The translations under genes and the position numbers were made by a program. Positions 33,860-44,738 of a stretch of DNA of 64,000 nt are shown here, in pieces (positions within the stretch are counted from its first letter, which is position 1; each line of letters opens with the position of its first letter). This DNA comes from Harmonia axyridis. Lineage: Eukaryota; Arthropoda; Insecta; Coleoptera; Coccinellidae. Location of the stretch: positions 2,170,001 to 2,234,000 of the forward strand of contig NC_059507.1 in the NCBI RefSeq assembly GCF_914767665.1, in the 5' to 3' direction. The notes beneath the pieces are model-generated. The model was given only the letters and a program-made list of their open reading frames with translations, was not told the origin of the DNA and did no database searches.

Positions 33860-34165
33860 ATCGATAAATCGATTTCCAGTTAAAGAGCTCCAATGAATTC
33901 CAGTATCTTGGATGGCGTTTACATCCTAACACCTTAAAAAATCTCGTACGATGTATATTTCTGTGTTGGCTTTTTTTGACCAAGTGAGCAGGAGTTTCTT
34001 TCTCCTCACCACCGAATCTGCATTCGTCAATATTTGATAACCTCTTTTTCCGTAGGTACTTCTCCAGACGGCAGGCAGAGAGTTCAGCATGCTCGTACTG
34101 AGCTTTAAATACTTCTTTCCAAGGAAATTTCGTGGATGATCTATTCATGGAAGTCTTTGGCATAC
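33860..34165 (-). pseudogene. LINE terminal zinc-knuckle remnant
   Basis: The 101-codon frame contains DECRFGGEEKETPAHL and RTRFFKVLGC, a decayed form of the CRFCGEExETPxHLLCxC knuckle at the C-terminus of RNase H-bearing LINE ORF2 proteins. Two of the zinc cysteines are lost. Confidence 0.5.
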
Positions 34166-34309
34166 ATTTTTACCCTTCTCTCAAAACTCTATGTTATGGG
34201 TGGATTATTCTACACCATTATTATTATTTGAACTGGGGTCGTTTTGGTTCGGTAAGCCTTCCGGGAACTGCGACCATGCAGAGCTTTTATTCTCTACCCT
34301 ATTCATTCA

Positions 34310-34920
34310 TAGAAACAGAAGGAGGTCGTCAATGACGTAAATAAAACTGACAACCCTCTTAGGGGCCTTGGCCGTTACCTCTCTGGTATCCAGGACCGGC
34401 TTACCCATGTGAATGGTTCTCAGGCCAGCCAGCTCCGGACAATTGCATACCATGTGTTCGGCTGTTTCTGCTTCCGATCCACAGAGTCTGCAAATCTCGT
34501 CTGCTGACTTTCCCATACGGTACAAATGATGTTTGTACGACAGTGCCGAAGCTCGGCTCGTGGCAGCTTTAAGAGTTTTTAGGCGTAGGTAGGTGAAATC
34601 GTTACGAATTTCTTTTCCTGAACAAGTCTAGGATTGTTAGTCCAGTGGATTATCCTGTCGTTCAACTCCCATAGCTGGACCGCAGCTTTATATTGGTCTC
34701 TTCCTAGCCCACAGAAAGGCTCAGGTCCAGCAGGTGTTAACCTTTATGCACTTTTTGCAAATTCATCAGCTTTTTAATTTCCTTCAACCCCACAGTGCCC
34801 TGGTACCTGGTAGTAGCGTTGGTCTTCCCTTTTTGGCAAATGTATTAGCCTCATCGTTGTCTTTGATTCCCGAGTGACTAGAAAACCAGTCTAAAAAGAC
34901 CTATGTTTTCATTAAATAAT
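34310..34920 (-). pseudogene. RNase H-type LINE, 3' end
   Basis: Minus strand from about 34830: VPGHCGVEGN and PAGPEPFCGLGRDQ, matching the end of the RNase H domain at 61390-61500. Then, in the ORF 34307-34525, CRLCGSEAETAEHMVCNC, an intact CCHC knuckle, followed by about 45 more codons. Frameshifts separate the two parts. It belongs to the same LINE family as 61097-61525 and 7080-7750. Confidence 0.75.
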
Positions 34921-35714
34921 TTTCCAGCTTGGCTATCAGAATGGATTGCTATTTCACATTTCTGTTAGTTTCCCTTGAGTGAGGTTCGTTTCCACGCGTC
35001 TTTCGATTACAAGTAAAGAGCATAAGTAACAAGTATTGATCCGTACTTGGTATCTCTTTCAAATTTGTCTACAATACGACTAACAGTTAGTCGATTAACT
35101 GAATAATTTTGTCCATGATTTTTTTTTAAATTTATCTAAGTATTCACGTGCCAGTTTTTGCATGAACGTGTATAAAAATGGGTTTGCTCAACGAGTATTA
35201 TAATTTTTTTTCGAAACTGATCAAATTAGATTAGCAGATCATTTCACACATTTCTCTAATCAGATTGGATAACAGATATTGCTCGCTTTTGTCGCCTATC
35301 GCATCTACATAATTTCATATAACCCTCTAACTGAATACGAGAGTCTCATGTTCAGCAGCTGGTCTTTGTTTAACTGGTAGCGAATCCCAAAACATTTTAT
35401 AAATGGTTTTATTCAGTTTGATGCATCCGAGTAATTCTGTTACGTGTAGTTTCGCTGGCAAAGTTAAATGTACCCTGCATAAATCCAATAAAAAGTTTCT
35501 TGTAGTCAGCAACGTCGAAGTGTATCGGCATCGAATTCGAACGTTATTAGCGACGTTACTTCCCTATCCCCTGAAGACCCATAGATGCTTCAGACCGGAT
35601 ATGTGCAAGAGAGATCGAATTCAGACGTTTCTCGTTGAAATTCCTGTATCAGCAAGGAAATTCTATCATTATTTCACGTTGACCTAATTCTCTTACATCT
35701 CACATAACATTCCA
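34921..35714. other. Unassigned sequence
   Basis: A 94-codon ORF (35403-35687) and its antisense have no resemblance to a family. Confidence 0.4.
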
Positions 35715-35810
35715 CTCAATAGGTTACGGGCCCAACTAGTAAATACAGTTTTTCTTAAAAATTCGACTTAATTCGACAACATAGTCACCTTCAAGGGTGA
35801 TACATGTTCA
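35715..35810 (-). repeat. Mariner 3'-end scrap
   Basis: Similar to 33490-33600: AGTAAATAC, then a TCGACAACATAGTCACCTT segment and a GATACATGT segment. Confidence 0.45.
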
Positions 35811-35968
35811 GGGTGACCAAATTTGATGCTCACTGAAAGAATTTTAGTGAAAAGAGAAAAACTCAATAGATATCTTGATTCGTTCTCGAGTTACAGGGCG
35901 TTTCTGAGAAATAACTAATTCAATTATTTCGCTCTATCATCTTTTCTGTTAGAGATATTCTAAATATA

Positions 35969-36908
35969 TCGTGTGTTTTTTTTTTCGAGGTATATAACTT
36001 TAAGATGGCATTACTGTTCAAGATGGCGACCGATTTAACAGTTGACAAGTGATATATTCTCAGTTTGGTTTGGCAATTCATCATGAATAGATTCAAGCTC
36101 GAACAACGCTTGCAAATAGTGCAATTTTATCTCGAAAATAATGGTTCTGTGCGGAATACGTATCGCGCACTACGTCCATTTTATTTTGTTTAGCGATGAA
36201 GCGCACTTCTAGGTGAATGGCTACGTCAACAAACAAAACTGCCGCATTTGGGGTGAAGCTTATCCTCAAGTGTATGTCGAAACACCGTTACATCCAGAAA
36301 AACTGACTGTTTGGTGCGCTTTATGGGCTGGTGGAATCATTGGTCCGTACTTTTTCAAAAACGATGATGGCCAGAACGTAACAATCAATGGTGATCGGTA
36401 TAGAACCATGATTACTAACTTTTTCATTCCTGAATTGAACAACCATGATGTCCAGGAGCTGTGGTTTCAACAAGACGGCGCAACATGTCACACAGCTCGT
36501 GCCACAATCGATTTATTGAAAGACACTTTTGGTGACCGCCTAATTTCACGTTTTGGACCTGTGAATTGGCCTCCAAGATCTTGTGATTTAACACCGCTAG
36601 ACTTCTTTCTGTGGGGCTATGTAAAGTCATTGGTCTATGCGGATAAGCTACAAACCCTTGACCAGTTGGAATACAACATTCTCCGTGTTATTGCCGATTT
36701 ACGGCTACCAATGTTGGAAAAAGTCATCGAAAATTGGACGTCTATATTGGACTACATCCGAGCCAGCCGTGGCGGTCATATGCCAGAAATCATATTTAAA
36801 ATGTAATGCCACAAGATTATCTTGCGGATAAATGAAATTTATGTCAATCGAATAATCCATCGTTGCTTTATTGCAATTTAAAGTTCTATAGCTCTAAAAA
36901 ACACCCTT
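35969..36908 (+). mobile_element. DD41D Tc1/mariner deletion derivative, copy H
   Basis: 940 bp. The left end is mutated (TCGTGTGTTTTTT after TA); the right end CACCCTT at 36908 is followed by CG rather than TA. The shared deletion junction lies at about 36180-36200. Confidence 0.93.
36213..36806 (+). pseudogene. DD41D catalytic fragment of copy H
   Basis: 197 codons from MNGYVNKQNC. A TGG-to-TAG change in the HFW motif just upstream cuts it off from the first catalytic Asp. The second Asp (QQDGATCHT) and third Asp (TPLDFFLWGY) are kept 41 residues apart. Confidence 0.75.
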
Positions 36909-37535
36909 CGCAATAACGTTTTTCTCAGTAAAAAAAATCTTCTAGCGAATGGATATCCTAAAATTATTATCGCAGACAATGTTTATAGCAATGAACCTCA
37001 AGAAGATTTGCTTCATTTTGCTAATGAGAAATATAGCTGTTACGGTTCAAACCGTAATAATAATGTATATAAGGAACACCTTCAAAAGGTTTTTAATAAA
37101 CTCATTCAAATATCCAGGAGGTAACGCTGGCTCTTCTCGCTTTGAGCGAAGAGACAAAGGGAAATATTTCCACAGGATTACGAAACTTATTTGTGGAGGT
37201 TCAAAGAACGAATTACTTGTATTTTCGAGAAAATTGTATGACTCAAATATGGCATCTGGGAGGCAGCCTGAGGCTGAATTAAGATTGGGAATAAGATTCA
37301 AACTTATATGAATTTTTTCACTTAACCATCAGGATACGAGGGAGGAAATTTGCTCCTTTTGTGATATTTGTTTTCCTCGAGGTAAGGTTTAACGAAATGA
37401 GAAAACATCAACGTGCATTGACGTTTAATTTGGTGGAATACTTTCTTCAGATACAGATAGAAGTTTATGTTGAAATTTTTGAATAGCACATTTATTCATT
37501 ATACAGAACCAATTTTACAGAAGTATATAAAGGCT
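36909..37535. other. Unassigned sequence
   Basis: One 120-codon ORF (36949-37311) has no recognisable domain; I do not call it a gene. Confidence 0.35.
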
Positions 37536-37850
37536 TGTTGGATTCATAGGTTTAGCAGAGGATTCACTAATACACAGATAATGTCTTAATCGTTTATTCT
37601 CTCTAGAATATCTGTCTCCTAGCAAGCTCGATATCGAATAGACTTATCATATAGGTTAGACCTAAGATGTCTAAAACTAAGATCATTGAAGATCGATTCT
37701 TGTTCTTTCGCTCGATAGCCCTCGATGGCCTCGTCACGCGCAGCCTCGCAGCGTCGCCGTGACGATATGAAGTAATACTACGAGTGTAGGGTAGGATGTA
37801 ATGTTGGTTGTCTCTCTCGTAATTTGTTCGGATGAAGTAATATTCTAACA
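37536..37850 (-). mobile_element. Copia-like solo LTR
   Basis: Read on the minus strand the 315-bp unit begins TGTTAGAATATTACTTC and ends CCTATGAATCCAACA, the TGTTrGAATA...CCAACA style of Copia LTRs. An AATAAA lies near its 3' part (complement of about 37593-37598). The flanking 5-bp sequences AGGCT (37531-37535) and AAGCT (37851-37855) match at 4 of 5 positions, fitting a target duplication. No internal domain adjoins either side. Confidence 0.6.
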
Positions 37851-37855
37851 AAGCT

Positions 37856-37879
37856 CCGGTATATCTTTTGATATACCGG
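37856..37879. repeat. Perfect 10-bp hairpin
   Basis: CCGGTATATC and its complement are separated by a TTTT loop. It lies six bases past the LTR end. Confidence 0.8.
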
Positions 37880-38084
37880 ATGATTTTTTTATGTTGAATC
37901 AGTAAAAATTCTCGAAAAGGGAACATCTTACGAAAAAATGTTTTGAATAAAAGGTTGATGATTTTGAGGGGGGAATTCCACTTCTGCCAGAACCTTCTCC
38001 ATTTAATTACTCCTTGTGGGAAGAAAAGGGGTCAACTTTTGAATTTTGAATGGGAACCTCTATTTTTTTTTTTGCAGATTTGTA

Positions 38085-38448
38085 TACTACGGCAAACAAT
38101 ACAAAAAATCTTTCTCGAATCGCCACAATTGCATGAATTGGACTTCGAATTGCTTCTGCATTCACCGTATTCGCCAGATGTGGCCCCCAGCGACTTTTTC
38201 CTGTTCTCAGAACTCAAAAGAATGCTCGCTGGAAAGAAATTCAGCACCAATGAAGAAGTGATCGCCGAAACTGAGGCCTATTTTGAAGCGAAAGACAAAT
38301 CGTACTACAAAAATGGTATCGAAAAGTTGGAAGATCGCTTTAATCGCTGTATCGCCCTAAAATGTAACTATTTTCAATAATAAAATCAAATTTTGCCAAA
38401 AGAATGTGTTTTACTATGGTAAACCGGGGACTTTTCAATTGGGCTGAT
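38085..38448 (+). pseudogene. Irritans-like mariner, 3' fragment
   Basis: The frame 37943-38380 includes LDFELLLHSPYSPDVAPSDF (third Asp), KKFSTNEEVIAETEAYFEAK and ending KLEDRFNRCIALK. The inverted repeat ends near 38448 (GGGGACTTTTCAATTGGGCTG). Same family as 18241-19469; everything before the second Asp is missing. Confidence 0.88.
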
Positions 38449-40132
38449 ACTAGTAAATTTTGGCTGATTCAACTCAGAAACCATTTAGTAAACGTAGACA
38501 ATTTTTATCTCGAAATACAATTCGAAAAACAACAAACTATTATATCAACCAGTAGAAAACCTCTTTCAAAATTACTATTGAATAGAATTAGTAGGATAAC
38601 TTGCAATTGATTTGATATACCCATTTCGCTCAGAGCTAGAAATTTTTTTGAATAATTAAATACTGTTCAAGCAAGGATTTGAACTCTTAAATATATGAGA
38701 ATATCAAAGGAAAACCAACCCTCAACTTCCAGCAATCTGAAAGGATTGGATAATAATTCACAAAATAATGCAATGAATTGACTAACGTCTTTGTTTAGTA
38801 TAAGCGGTGGTTACAATATTAATGTAAATGTTAACAATAAATCTCGAATTGAGTTGGCTATGCTTTTTGTCCAAGATCTCGCTATAGTAAAATCGATAAA
38901 AAATATGATAAAAGTGATTTAAATACCGTTATTGTTTGAAGGACATTGAGATCACTTCCTAGTGAGGAGTACATGGATAAAAAAAATCTACCACTTTCCA
39001 TTTTTAGGTGGTTTTCGAGTAGCTTAATTGTTCGAAAAGTTGATTCCAGCTTCGTGTTCTGTGTGCATAGCAAGTTGCGAAGTTAGAATGTTCAGCAACT
39101 GAGCAGCAATTACTACAACGCTTTCAGCCTTCCTCCAGTCGGAGGCATAGAGTAGTTTCTATTGTCACCTCACAGGAACGAGGCATTACAAAGGAGCAAC
39201 AATGTGACTTGAACCTGACAATCGCATAGGATTTTCTGAAGAGGATCAGGTGATTCGGTGAACCGAGAATTCGAACAGGTGATTATCGAAAGAGAGATTA
39301 TCCATCATAACTTCATTATTACTATAATATTAAAATAAATTATACAATACAACATATACAGATTCGGCAAACGTTGGATTCGGTGATACATACGAATGCT
39401 TCATTTCATATCTGAGTAGTTATTTATAACAATTATAATAGATTTGATGAATTGTATTGATTTTGTCGATTAACACCGCAGTGTAGAGTGTGGAGCCGGA
39501 AATATCATGATTTCATTATGTTGATTACGTAGGACAGTTTATGAATTGAATGATTATCTTAAATGTAAAATGGCATGTTCATATAAATAAACAAAAGTTT
39601 TGCCTGCTACTTCGAAATTTTGCTCTCCTGATTTTGAAAACTATGAATTCGATCAGGTGGAAATTTGTTATTTTCAGAAATTATCATGTAGTTCCCAAAG
39701 GCACAATAATAACTAAACGTAGAAATTTTATAGTGAGAATCTTAAAATCTACATTCGAATTTACTGAAGCAATATTTCCCAATGATAGTTACCATAATAA
39801 ATTTAAATATTCACTTTTCTTTCTTGTATATTCAAGAGCCATCCCTGAACGGTAACAGGAGCTCTTTACTTCTGTAATTAATATTTTCAGTGTCTATTTC
39901 ATCTTAGGAAATGAGAGTCAAGAGTTTCGTTGCTTTGAAATCTATTTGCACAAACTTCGAGTTGCAATTCGAGATGAGCTTTCGAACTTCCTTATACACA
40001 GGAAATTATACCTTAGAAAGAGTTTCCTATAGAATCCTGTCGAATCGACATGAGAGCTTTCTCTCTAAATAATAATCTCATAACTTCGTACGAAATTATC
40101 TGGAATCTTGGAGAAAAATATTTCGAAAAGTG
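38449..40132. other. Unassigned AT-rich sequence
   Basis: 1.7 kb with only short ORFs (largest 101 codons at 39550-39855, no resemblance). No repeat partner seen. Possible intron of the Beat-family gene or plain intergenic DNA. Confidence 0.4.
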
Positions 40133-41072
40133 AAGGGTGTTTTCTTTAGAGCTATAGAACTTTAAATTGAAATAAAACAACGATGGATTATTCGATTGAC
40201 ATGAATTTTATTTATCCGCAAGATAATCTTGTGGCATTACATTTTAAATATGATTTCTGGCATATGACCGCCACGGCTGGCTCGGATGTAGTCCAATCTG
40301 GACGTCCAATTTTCGATGACTTTTTCCAACTTTTGTCGCCATATATCGGCAATAACACGGCGAATGTTGTCTTCCAAATGGTCAAGGGTTTGTGGCTTAT
40401 CCGCATAGACCCATGACTTCACATAGTTCCACAGAAAGTAGTCTAGCGGTGTTAAATCACAAGATCTTGGAGGCCAATTCACAGGTTCAAAACGTGAATT
40501 TAGGCGGTCATCACACGTGTCTTTCAATAAATCGATTGTGGCACGAGCTGTGTGAGATGTTGCGCCGTCTTTTTGGAACCACAGCTCCTGGACATCATGG
40601 TTGTTCAATTCAGGAATGAAAAGGTTAGTAATCATGGCTCTATACCGATCACCATTGACTGTAACGTTCTGGTCATCATCGTTTTTCAAGTAGTACGGAC
40701 CAATTATTCCACCAGCCCATAGAGCGCACCAAACAGTCAGTTTTTCTGGATGTAACGGTGTTTCGACATACACTTGAGGATAAGCTTCGCCCCAAATGCG
40801 GCAGTTTTGTTTGTTGACGTAGCCATTCAACCAGAAGTGCGCTTCATCGATAAACAAAATAACATGGATGTAGTGCGCGATACGTATTCCGCACAGAACC
40901 ATTAATTTCGAAATAATAATTGCACTATTTGCAAACGTTGTTTAGGCGTGAGTATATCCATGATGAATTGCCAAACCAAACTGAAAATAAATCATTTGAC
41001 AATCATTAAATCGGTCGCCATCTCGAACAGTAATGCCAACTTAAAGTTGTATACCTCGAAAAAAACACCCGT
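40133..41072 (-). mobile_element. DD41D Tc1/mariner deletion derivative, copy I
   Basis: 940 bp; the right end AAGGGTGTTTTC at 40133 is preceded by TG, the left end at 41072 is followed by TA. It keeps both subterminal regions and the shared deletion junction (about 40855). Confidence 0.94.
40237..40902 (-). CDS. DD41D transposase catalytic domain of copy I
   Basis: 221 uninterrupted codons in the same overprinted frame as copy E (MVLCGIRIAHYIHVILF start). All three catalytic Asp are present, with IDEAHF in place of SDEAHF, FQKDGATSHT and TPLDYFLWNY, and the 41-residue spacing kept. It lacks the DNA-binding domain. Differences from copy E are scattered (for example KDGATSH and VYADK preceded by W), so the two copies have diverged independently without gaining a stop. 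Confidence 0.7.
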   Translation of the reverse strand: MVLCGIRIAHYIHVILFIDEAHFWLNGYVNKQNCRIWGEAYPQVYVETPLHPEKLTVWCALWAGGIIGPYYLKNDDDQNVTVNGDRYRAMITNLFIPELNNHDVQELWFQKDGATSHTARATIDLLKDTCDDRLNSRFEPVNWPPRSCDLTPLDYFLWNYVKSWVYADKPQTLDHLEDNIRRVIADIWRQKLEKVIENWTSRLDYIRASRGGHMPEIIFKM

Positions 41073-41904
41073 TATACATCTCTATGAAGTTTTTTATATG
41101 AATTTCATAGTTCCGAATTGGCCTTTTCCAGCTTTTTTCCTAACGAATTCCATCATCCAATCAATATACGGGCACAAACTCCTAATTGCGCTATTTTTCA
41201 GGTTTGCCACAGACCTTCGTGATCAAGATAGGGATCCATTGGGAACGACGTCAGCCAACAAGAAAAAGGCAAAGTTCCCGACGTCAACCACGCCACATAA
41301 TAACAACATTGAGCTGTCACGAATTCAAGCGAAACCGCCATTTTCGATCATTCTCATGATTCCTGACAGAGAGTGATAAATCACGGGAAGTTCCTGGTAC
41401 TCAAAAGCGGAACAGAGCAATGAAAGGCATTGTTTAATTCCGTCTGACACATGAGTCAGATACATCCTGAGGGGTGGCCGTTCTCCCCCATCGTCAACCC
41501 CAAGTGGTGAACCAGAAAATTTTAATTATTATCCATTATTTACGATTTCGGTTCTTCGATATTCAGCACTTGGGAGGATATTTATCCGGATGTAGACAAA
41601 GCGTGATATATTGAACGATCTGATGAATGCTTGTTGGGTTGGGTTAGCGTGAGTAAACAGATATTGTTTGAGGAGAAATTGGAATGAACGCTCCCGATTC
41701 GTTTACGCATATTTACGGAACCCCTAGTCCGATGTTGTCTTCTTAACGAACTCAAACTGCGTCATTCGAGAGCTGAACCTACCCTGAAAATTTCATGTTT
41801 TTTTTCCCGAAGTTCGAGGCTTTATTATGACACAGATTATACATTTATCATTCAAAGTGTGGCGGCTTCTCATGAAAGCTCCACATAGCAACAATAAACA
41901 CATC
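41073..41904. other. Unassigned sequence
   Basis: No recognised ORF. Contains the 20-mer GCATATTTACGGAACCCCTA at 41707-41726 shared in reverse complement with 2004-2023. Confidence 0.4.
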
Positions 41905-41985
41905 ATTCGGTAGCCTAGACGTTAAGAGCTAGACTCACTCACCGAGATGCGACAAGGTGCCGGGTTCGAGTCCCGGCGGCTCCCG
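41905..41985 (+). repeat. tRNA-like head (pol III box A and box B)
   Basis: TAGCCTAGACGTTAAGAGC (41911-41929) fits a box A/D-arm and GGTTCGAGTCC (41963-41973) is a perfect box B within a T-arm of CCGGG (41960-41964), TTCGAGT loop and CCCGG (41972-41976). The acceptor stem does not pair in the standard register, so it is not a functional tRNA. It lies 18 bases upstream of a hammerhead ribozyme, so the two probably form one short transcribed element. Confidence 0.65.
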
Positions 41986-42004
41986 ATAATAATAAATTCC
42001 CCAA

Positions 42005-42080
42005 GCGTCTGTGACACGGCACACACGATTATACCAAAGTCACACTGATGAGTCCGGTGTGTGTGCCAGGGACGAAACGC
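42005..42080 (+). ncRNA. Hammerhead self-cleaving ribozyme
   Basis: All core positions are present in the order 5' GCGU-C / stem I / CUGAUGA / stem II / GAA / ACGC 3'. Stem III: 42005-42008 pairs with 42077-42080 (4 bp, open). The cleavage-site C17 is 42009. Stem I: UGUGAC 42010-42015 with GUCACA 42039-42044, six perfect pairs, 23-nt loop. Core CUGAUGA 42045-42051. Stem II: GUCC 42052-42055 with GGAC 42070-42073. GAA 42074-42076 precedes the required A-U pair (A42077-U42008). Loop I carries CACACAC and loop II GUGUGUG, which can pair. Predicted cleavage is after 42009. The short open stem III suggests action as a tandem dimer, as reported for other repeat-borne hammerheads. Confidence 0.88.
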
Positions 42081-42084
42081 ATAA

Positions 42085-42790
42085 GTAGGTATATGAGAAA
42101 TCCTACAAAAGTATTGTCCATCGCTGGCCACTACTTTCTCCCATCTTTCGGGCAGCGTACGAATCCCGCGTTGAAAAAACTGGTCATCTTTTGAAGCGAT
42201 CCACGAATCGATCCAATTTTTCACTTCTTCACAAGACCGGAAGTACTGTTCAGCCAGACCGTGTCCCATTGATCGAAACAAGTGTACGTCCGAGAGAGCA
42301 ACGTCTGGAGAATACAGCGAAAGGGGTAGGACTTCCCATTTCAACGTTTCCAAGTTTGTCTTGGCCACTTTCGCAACATGCACTGTATCGTGTCTCTCGT
42401 TGTATTGCGGCCGTTTGTCGTTCAATGCTCGGTTCAAACGCATTAATTGCGTTCGATAACGATGGCCTGTGATAGTTTCACTGGGTTTCAAAAGCCCATA
42501 ATACACTACACCGAGCTGGTTCCACCAAACACTGAGCATGACCTTGGAACCGTGAATATTCGGTTCGACCGTTGACGTTGAAGCATGGCCGGGATATTCC
42601 CATAATTTCTGAGCGTGGGATTATCGTAATGAACCCATTTTTCGTCTTCAATCACAATGCGATGCAGATATCCATTCCGTATTTGCCTTGCAAGCATATG
42701 TTCACAAGCAAACAAATGCCGTTCAACATCTCTGGGCTTCAACTCGTACGTCAACAAATTTCTTTGTTTCTGAATCATTCAGACACTTAG
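42085..42790 (-). pseudogene. Mos1-like mariner transposase, second catalytic Asp deleted
   Basis: Two minus-strand frames: 42506-42778 (HRIVIEDEKWVHYDNPTLRN, with the first Asp as EDEKW) and 41922-42539 (MLSVWWNQLGVVYYGLLKPS, ETLKWEVLPLSLYSPDV, ALSDVHLFRSMGHGLAEQYF, LPERWEKVVASDGQYF). The order and motifs are those of mauritiana/Mos1-type mariners. An in-frame deletion between ERHDTV and HVAKVAK removes the HDNARP block with the second Asp. The N-terminal DNA-binding domain is absent. The tRNA-like/hammerhead unit abuts its 3' end. Confidence 0.88.
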
Positions 42791-43312
42791 GAAGGCTATC
42801 GTCAAATTTATCAGGCAATCTGATTAATAATAATACCAAGATAATGGCAAAAAAATTCAATAATTTAAAACAGATTTCCTAAACGGACAAATTCGAATGC
42901 AAAATATCTCATTCTACGATTTGGTGCCGATATATCAGTGGATTTTCGTTTACAACTCGAAATCACCGCTATATTATTAACTTGAGGTCCCTCAAACAAA
43001 AGCTGGAAGATTTATTGGGCAAAGCAATCAGTAGTGAATAGTCCTTTTCAAATGATATCAAGCATGACATGGACAGTCATGTCAGCTCCTCGTCTATTGT
43101 TCAACTGTTTCAACACAAACCATTAACTCTGTACATAGTAAGTTGTGGCGTATAGGAGTAAAAATCAATAGTGAGTCCTATATAGCATGAATGGGTTATA
43201 AAGGCATAGAAATAATGAGATTCGAAATATAATATATTATTGGACAAATATAGGAAAAACATTAGTTGGATTTTATATTATTTTTTCTCACCTTTGCCCT
43301 TATTGAGATCTA
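42791..43312. other. Unassigned sequence
   Basis: No ORF or repeat recognised. Confidence 0.4.
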
Positions 43313-44248
43313 AAGGGTGTTTGTTTAGAGCTAAAGAATTTCAAATTGCAATAAAACAACGATGGATTATTCGATTGACATGAATTTTCTTTATCAGTAA
43401 GATAATGTTATGGCATTACATTTTAAATATGATTTCTGGCATATGACCAACACGGCTGGCTCGGATGTAGTCCAATCTGGACGTCCAATTTTCGATGACT
43501 TTTTCCAACATTTGTGGCCGTATATCGGCAATAACACGGCAAATGTTGTCTTTCAAATGGTCAAGGGTTTGTGGCTTATCCGCATAGACCAATGACTTTA
43601 CATAGCCCCGCAGAAAGTAGTCTAGCGGTGTTAAATCACAAGATCTTGGAGGATAATTCCCAGGTCCAAAACGTGAAATTAGGCGGGAACCAAACGTGTC
43701 TTTCAATAAATCGATTGTGGCACGAGCTGTGTGACATGTTGCGCCGTCTTTTTGGAACCACAGCTCCTGGACATCATGGTTGTTCAATTCAGGAATGAAA
43801 AAGTTAGTAATCATGGCTCCATACCGATCACCATTGACTGTAACGTTCTGGCCATTATCGTTTTTGAAGAAGTACGGACCAATGATTCCACCAGCCCATA
43901 AAGCGCACCAAACAGTCAGTTTTTCTGGATGTAACGGTGTTTCGACATACACTTGAGGATTGGCTTCACTCCAAATTCGGCAGTTTTGTTTGTTGACGTA
44001 GCCATTCAACTAGAAGTGCGCTTCATGGCTAATGAACGTATAACGTAATACGTATTCCGCACAGAACCATTATTTTCGAAACAAATTTGCACTATTTGCA
44101 AGCGTTGTTCAGGCGTGAGTCTATTGATGATGAATTGCCAAACCAAACTGAGAATAAATCAATTGACAGCTGTCGCCATCTTGAATCGGTCGCCATCTTG
44201 AACAGTAATGCGATCTTAATGTAATATACCTCGAAAAAAAACACCCTA
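43313..44248 (-). mobile_element. DD41D Tc1/mariner deletion derivative, copy J
   Basis: The right end AAGGGTGTTTGTTT at 43313 follows TA; the left end is at about 44248 before TA. The region of the deletion junction (about 44025-44050) is rearranged relative to the other copies, and CGCCATCTTGAATCGGT near 44175 is a small local duplication. Confidence 0.92.
43416..44009 (-). pseudogene. DD41D catalytic fragment of copy J
   Basis: 197 codons from MNGYVNKQNC to the normal C-terminus. The HFW Trp is a TAG codon, an equivalent change to that in copy H, so the first Asp is cut off. Second (QKDGATCHT) and third (TPLDYFLRGY) Asp are kept. Confidence 0.75.
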
Positions 44249-44738
44249 TATATCAAGCACATAGCAATAAGTATGAAGCGGCAAATCTTCAACTCATGAC
44301 AGCAATTCTTGGAATGCGTCACAGCCATTGTGCGGTACGTCATTTTGCGAGACCTGCAACAGGATTTTGTTGCATTGAACTAAAAGCAAATCCGTGAAGT
44401 CGTAAATGAAGTTAATTGTAATGGTTCAAACTTCGATGACTAAAGATTCAAGGGTCAGTTGCTCGCTGAAGTTCCGAATTGAAACTGTTGTTATCTTGGA
44501 AACTTGTTGGAGTAACTCACGTGAATGGAGACTTTCAAGTTTGTACACGACAATGTCTGTATATCCTTTATAACATACATTGTCATGAAACTGTATCTTG
44601 TCATGTCCTGAAACTTGTGTGGAAGTGTGAACATGTTCTCGGGGAGTTATCTTATTGATAGGTGTTTTCTATGGCTTTACTTGTGTTGAATGGAATACGA
44701 CCTCAAAAATTACACAAATTACAATTAGATATGATATA
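44249..44738. other. Unassigned sequence
   Basis: No ORF or repeat recognised. Confidence 0.4.

Noticed and set aside
36949..37311. 120-codon ORF between a DD41D copy and the solo LTR
   Set aside because: Hydrophobic and basic mix with no family resemblance and an overlapping antisense ORF.
41908..41985. Functional tRNA gene
   Set aside because: The T-arm is perfect but the acceptor and anticodon stems do not pair in the standard register. Better explained as a tRNA-derived head.
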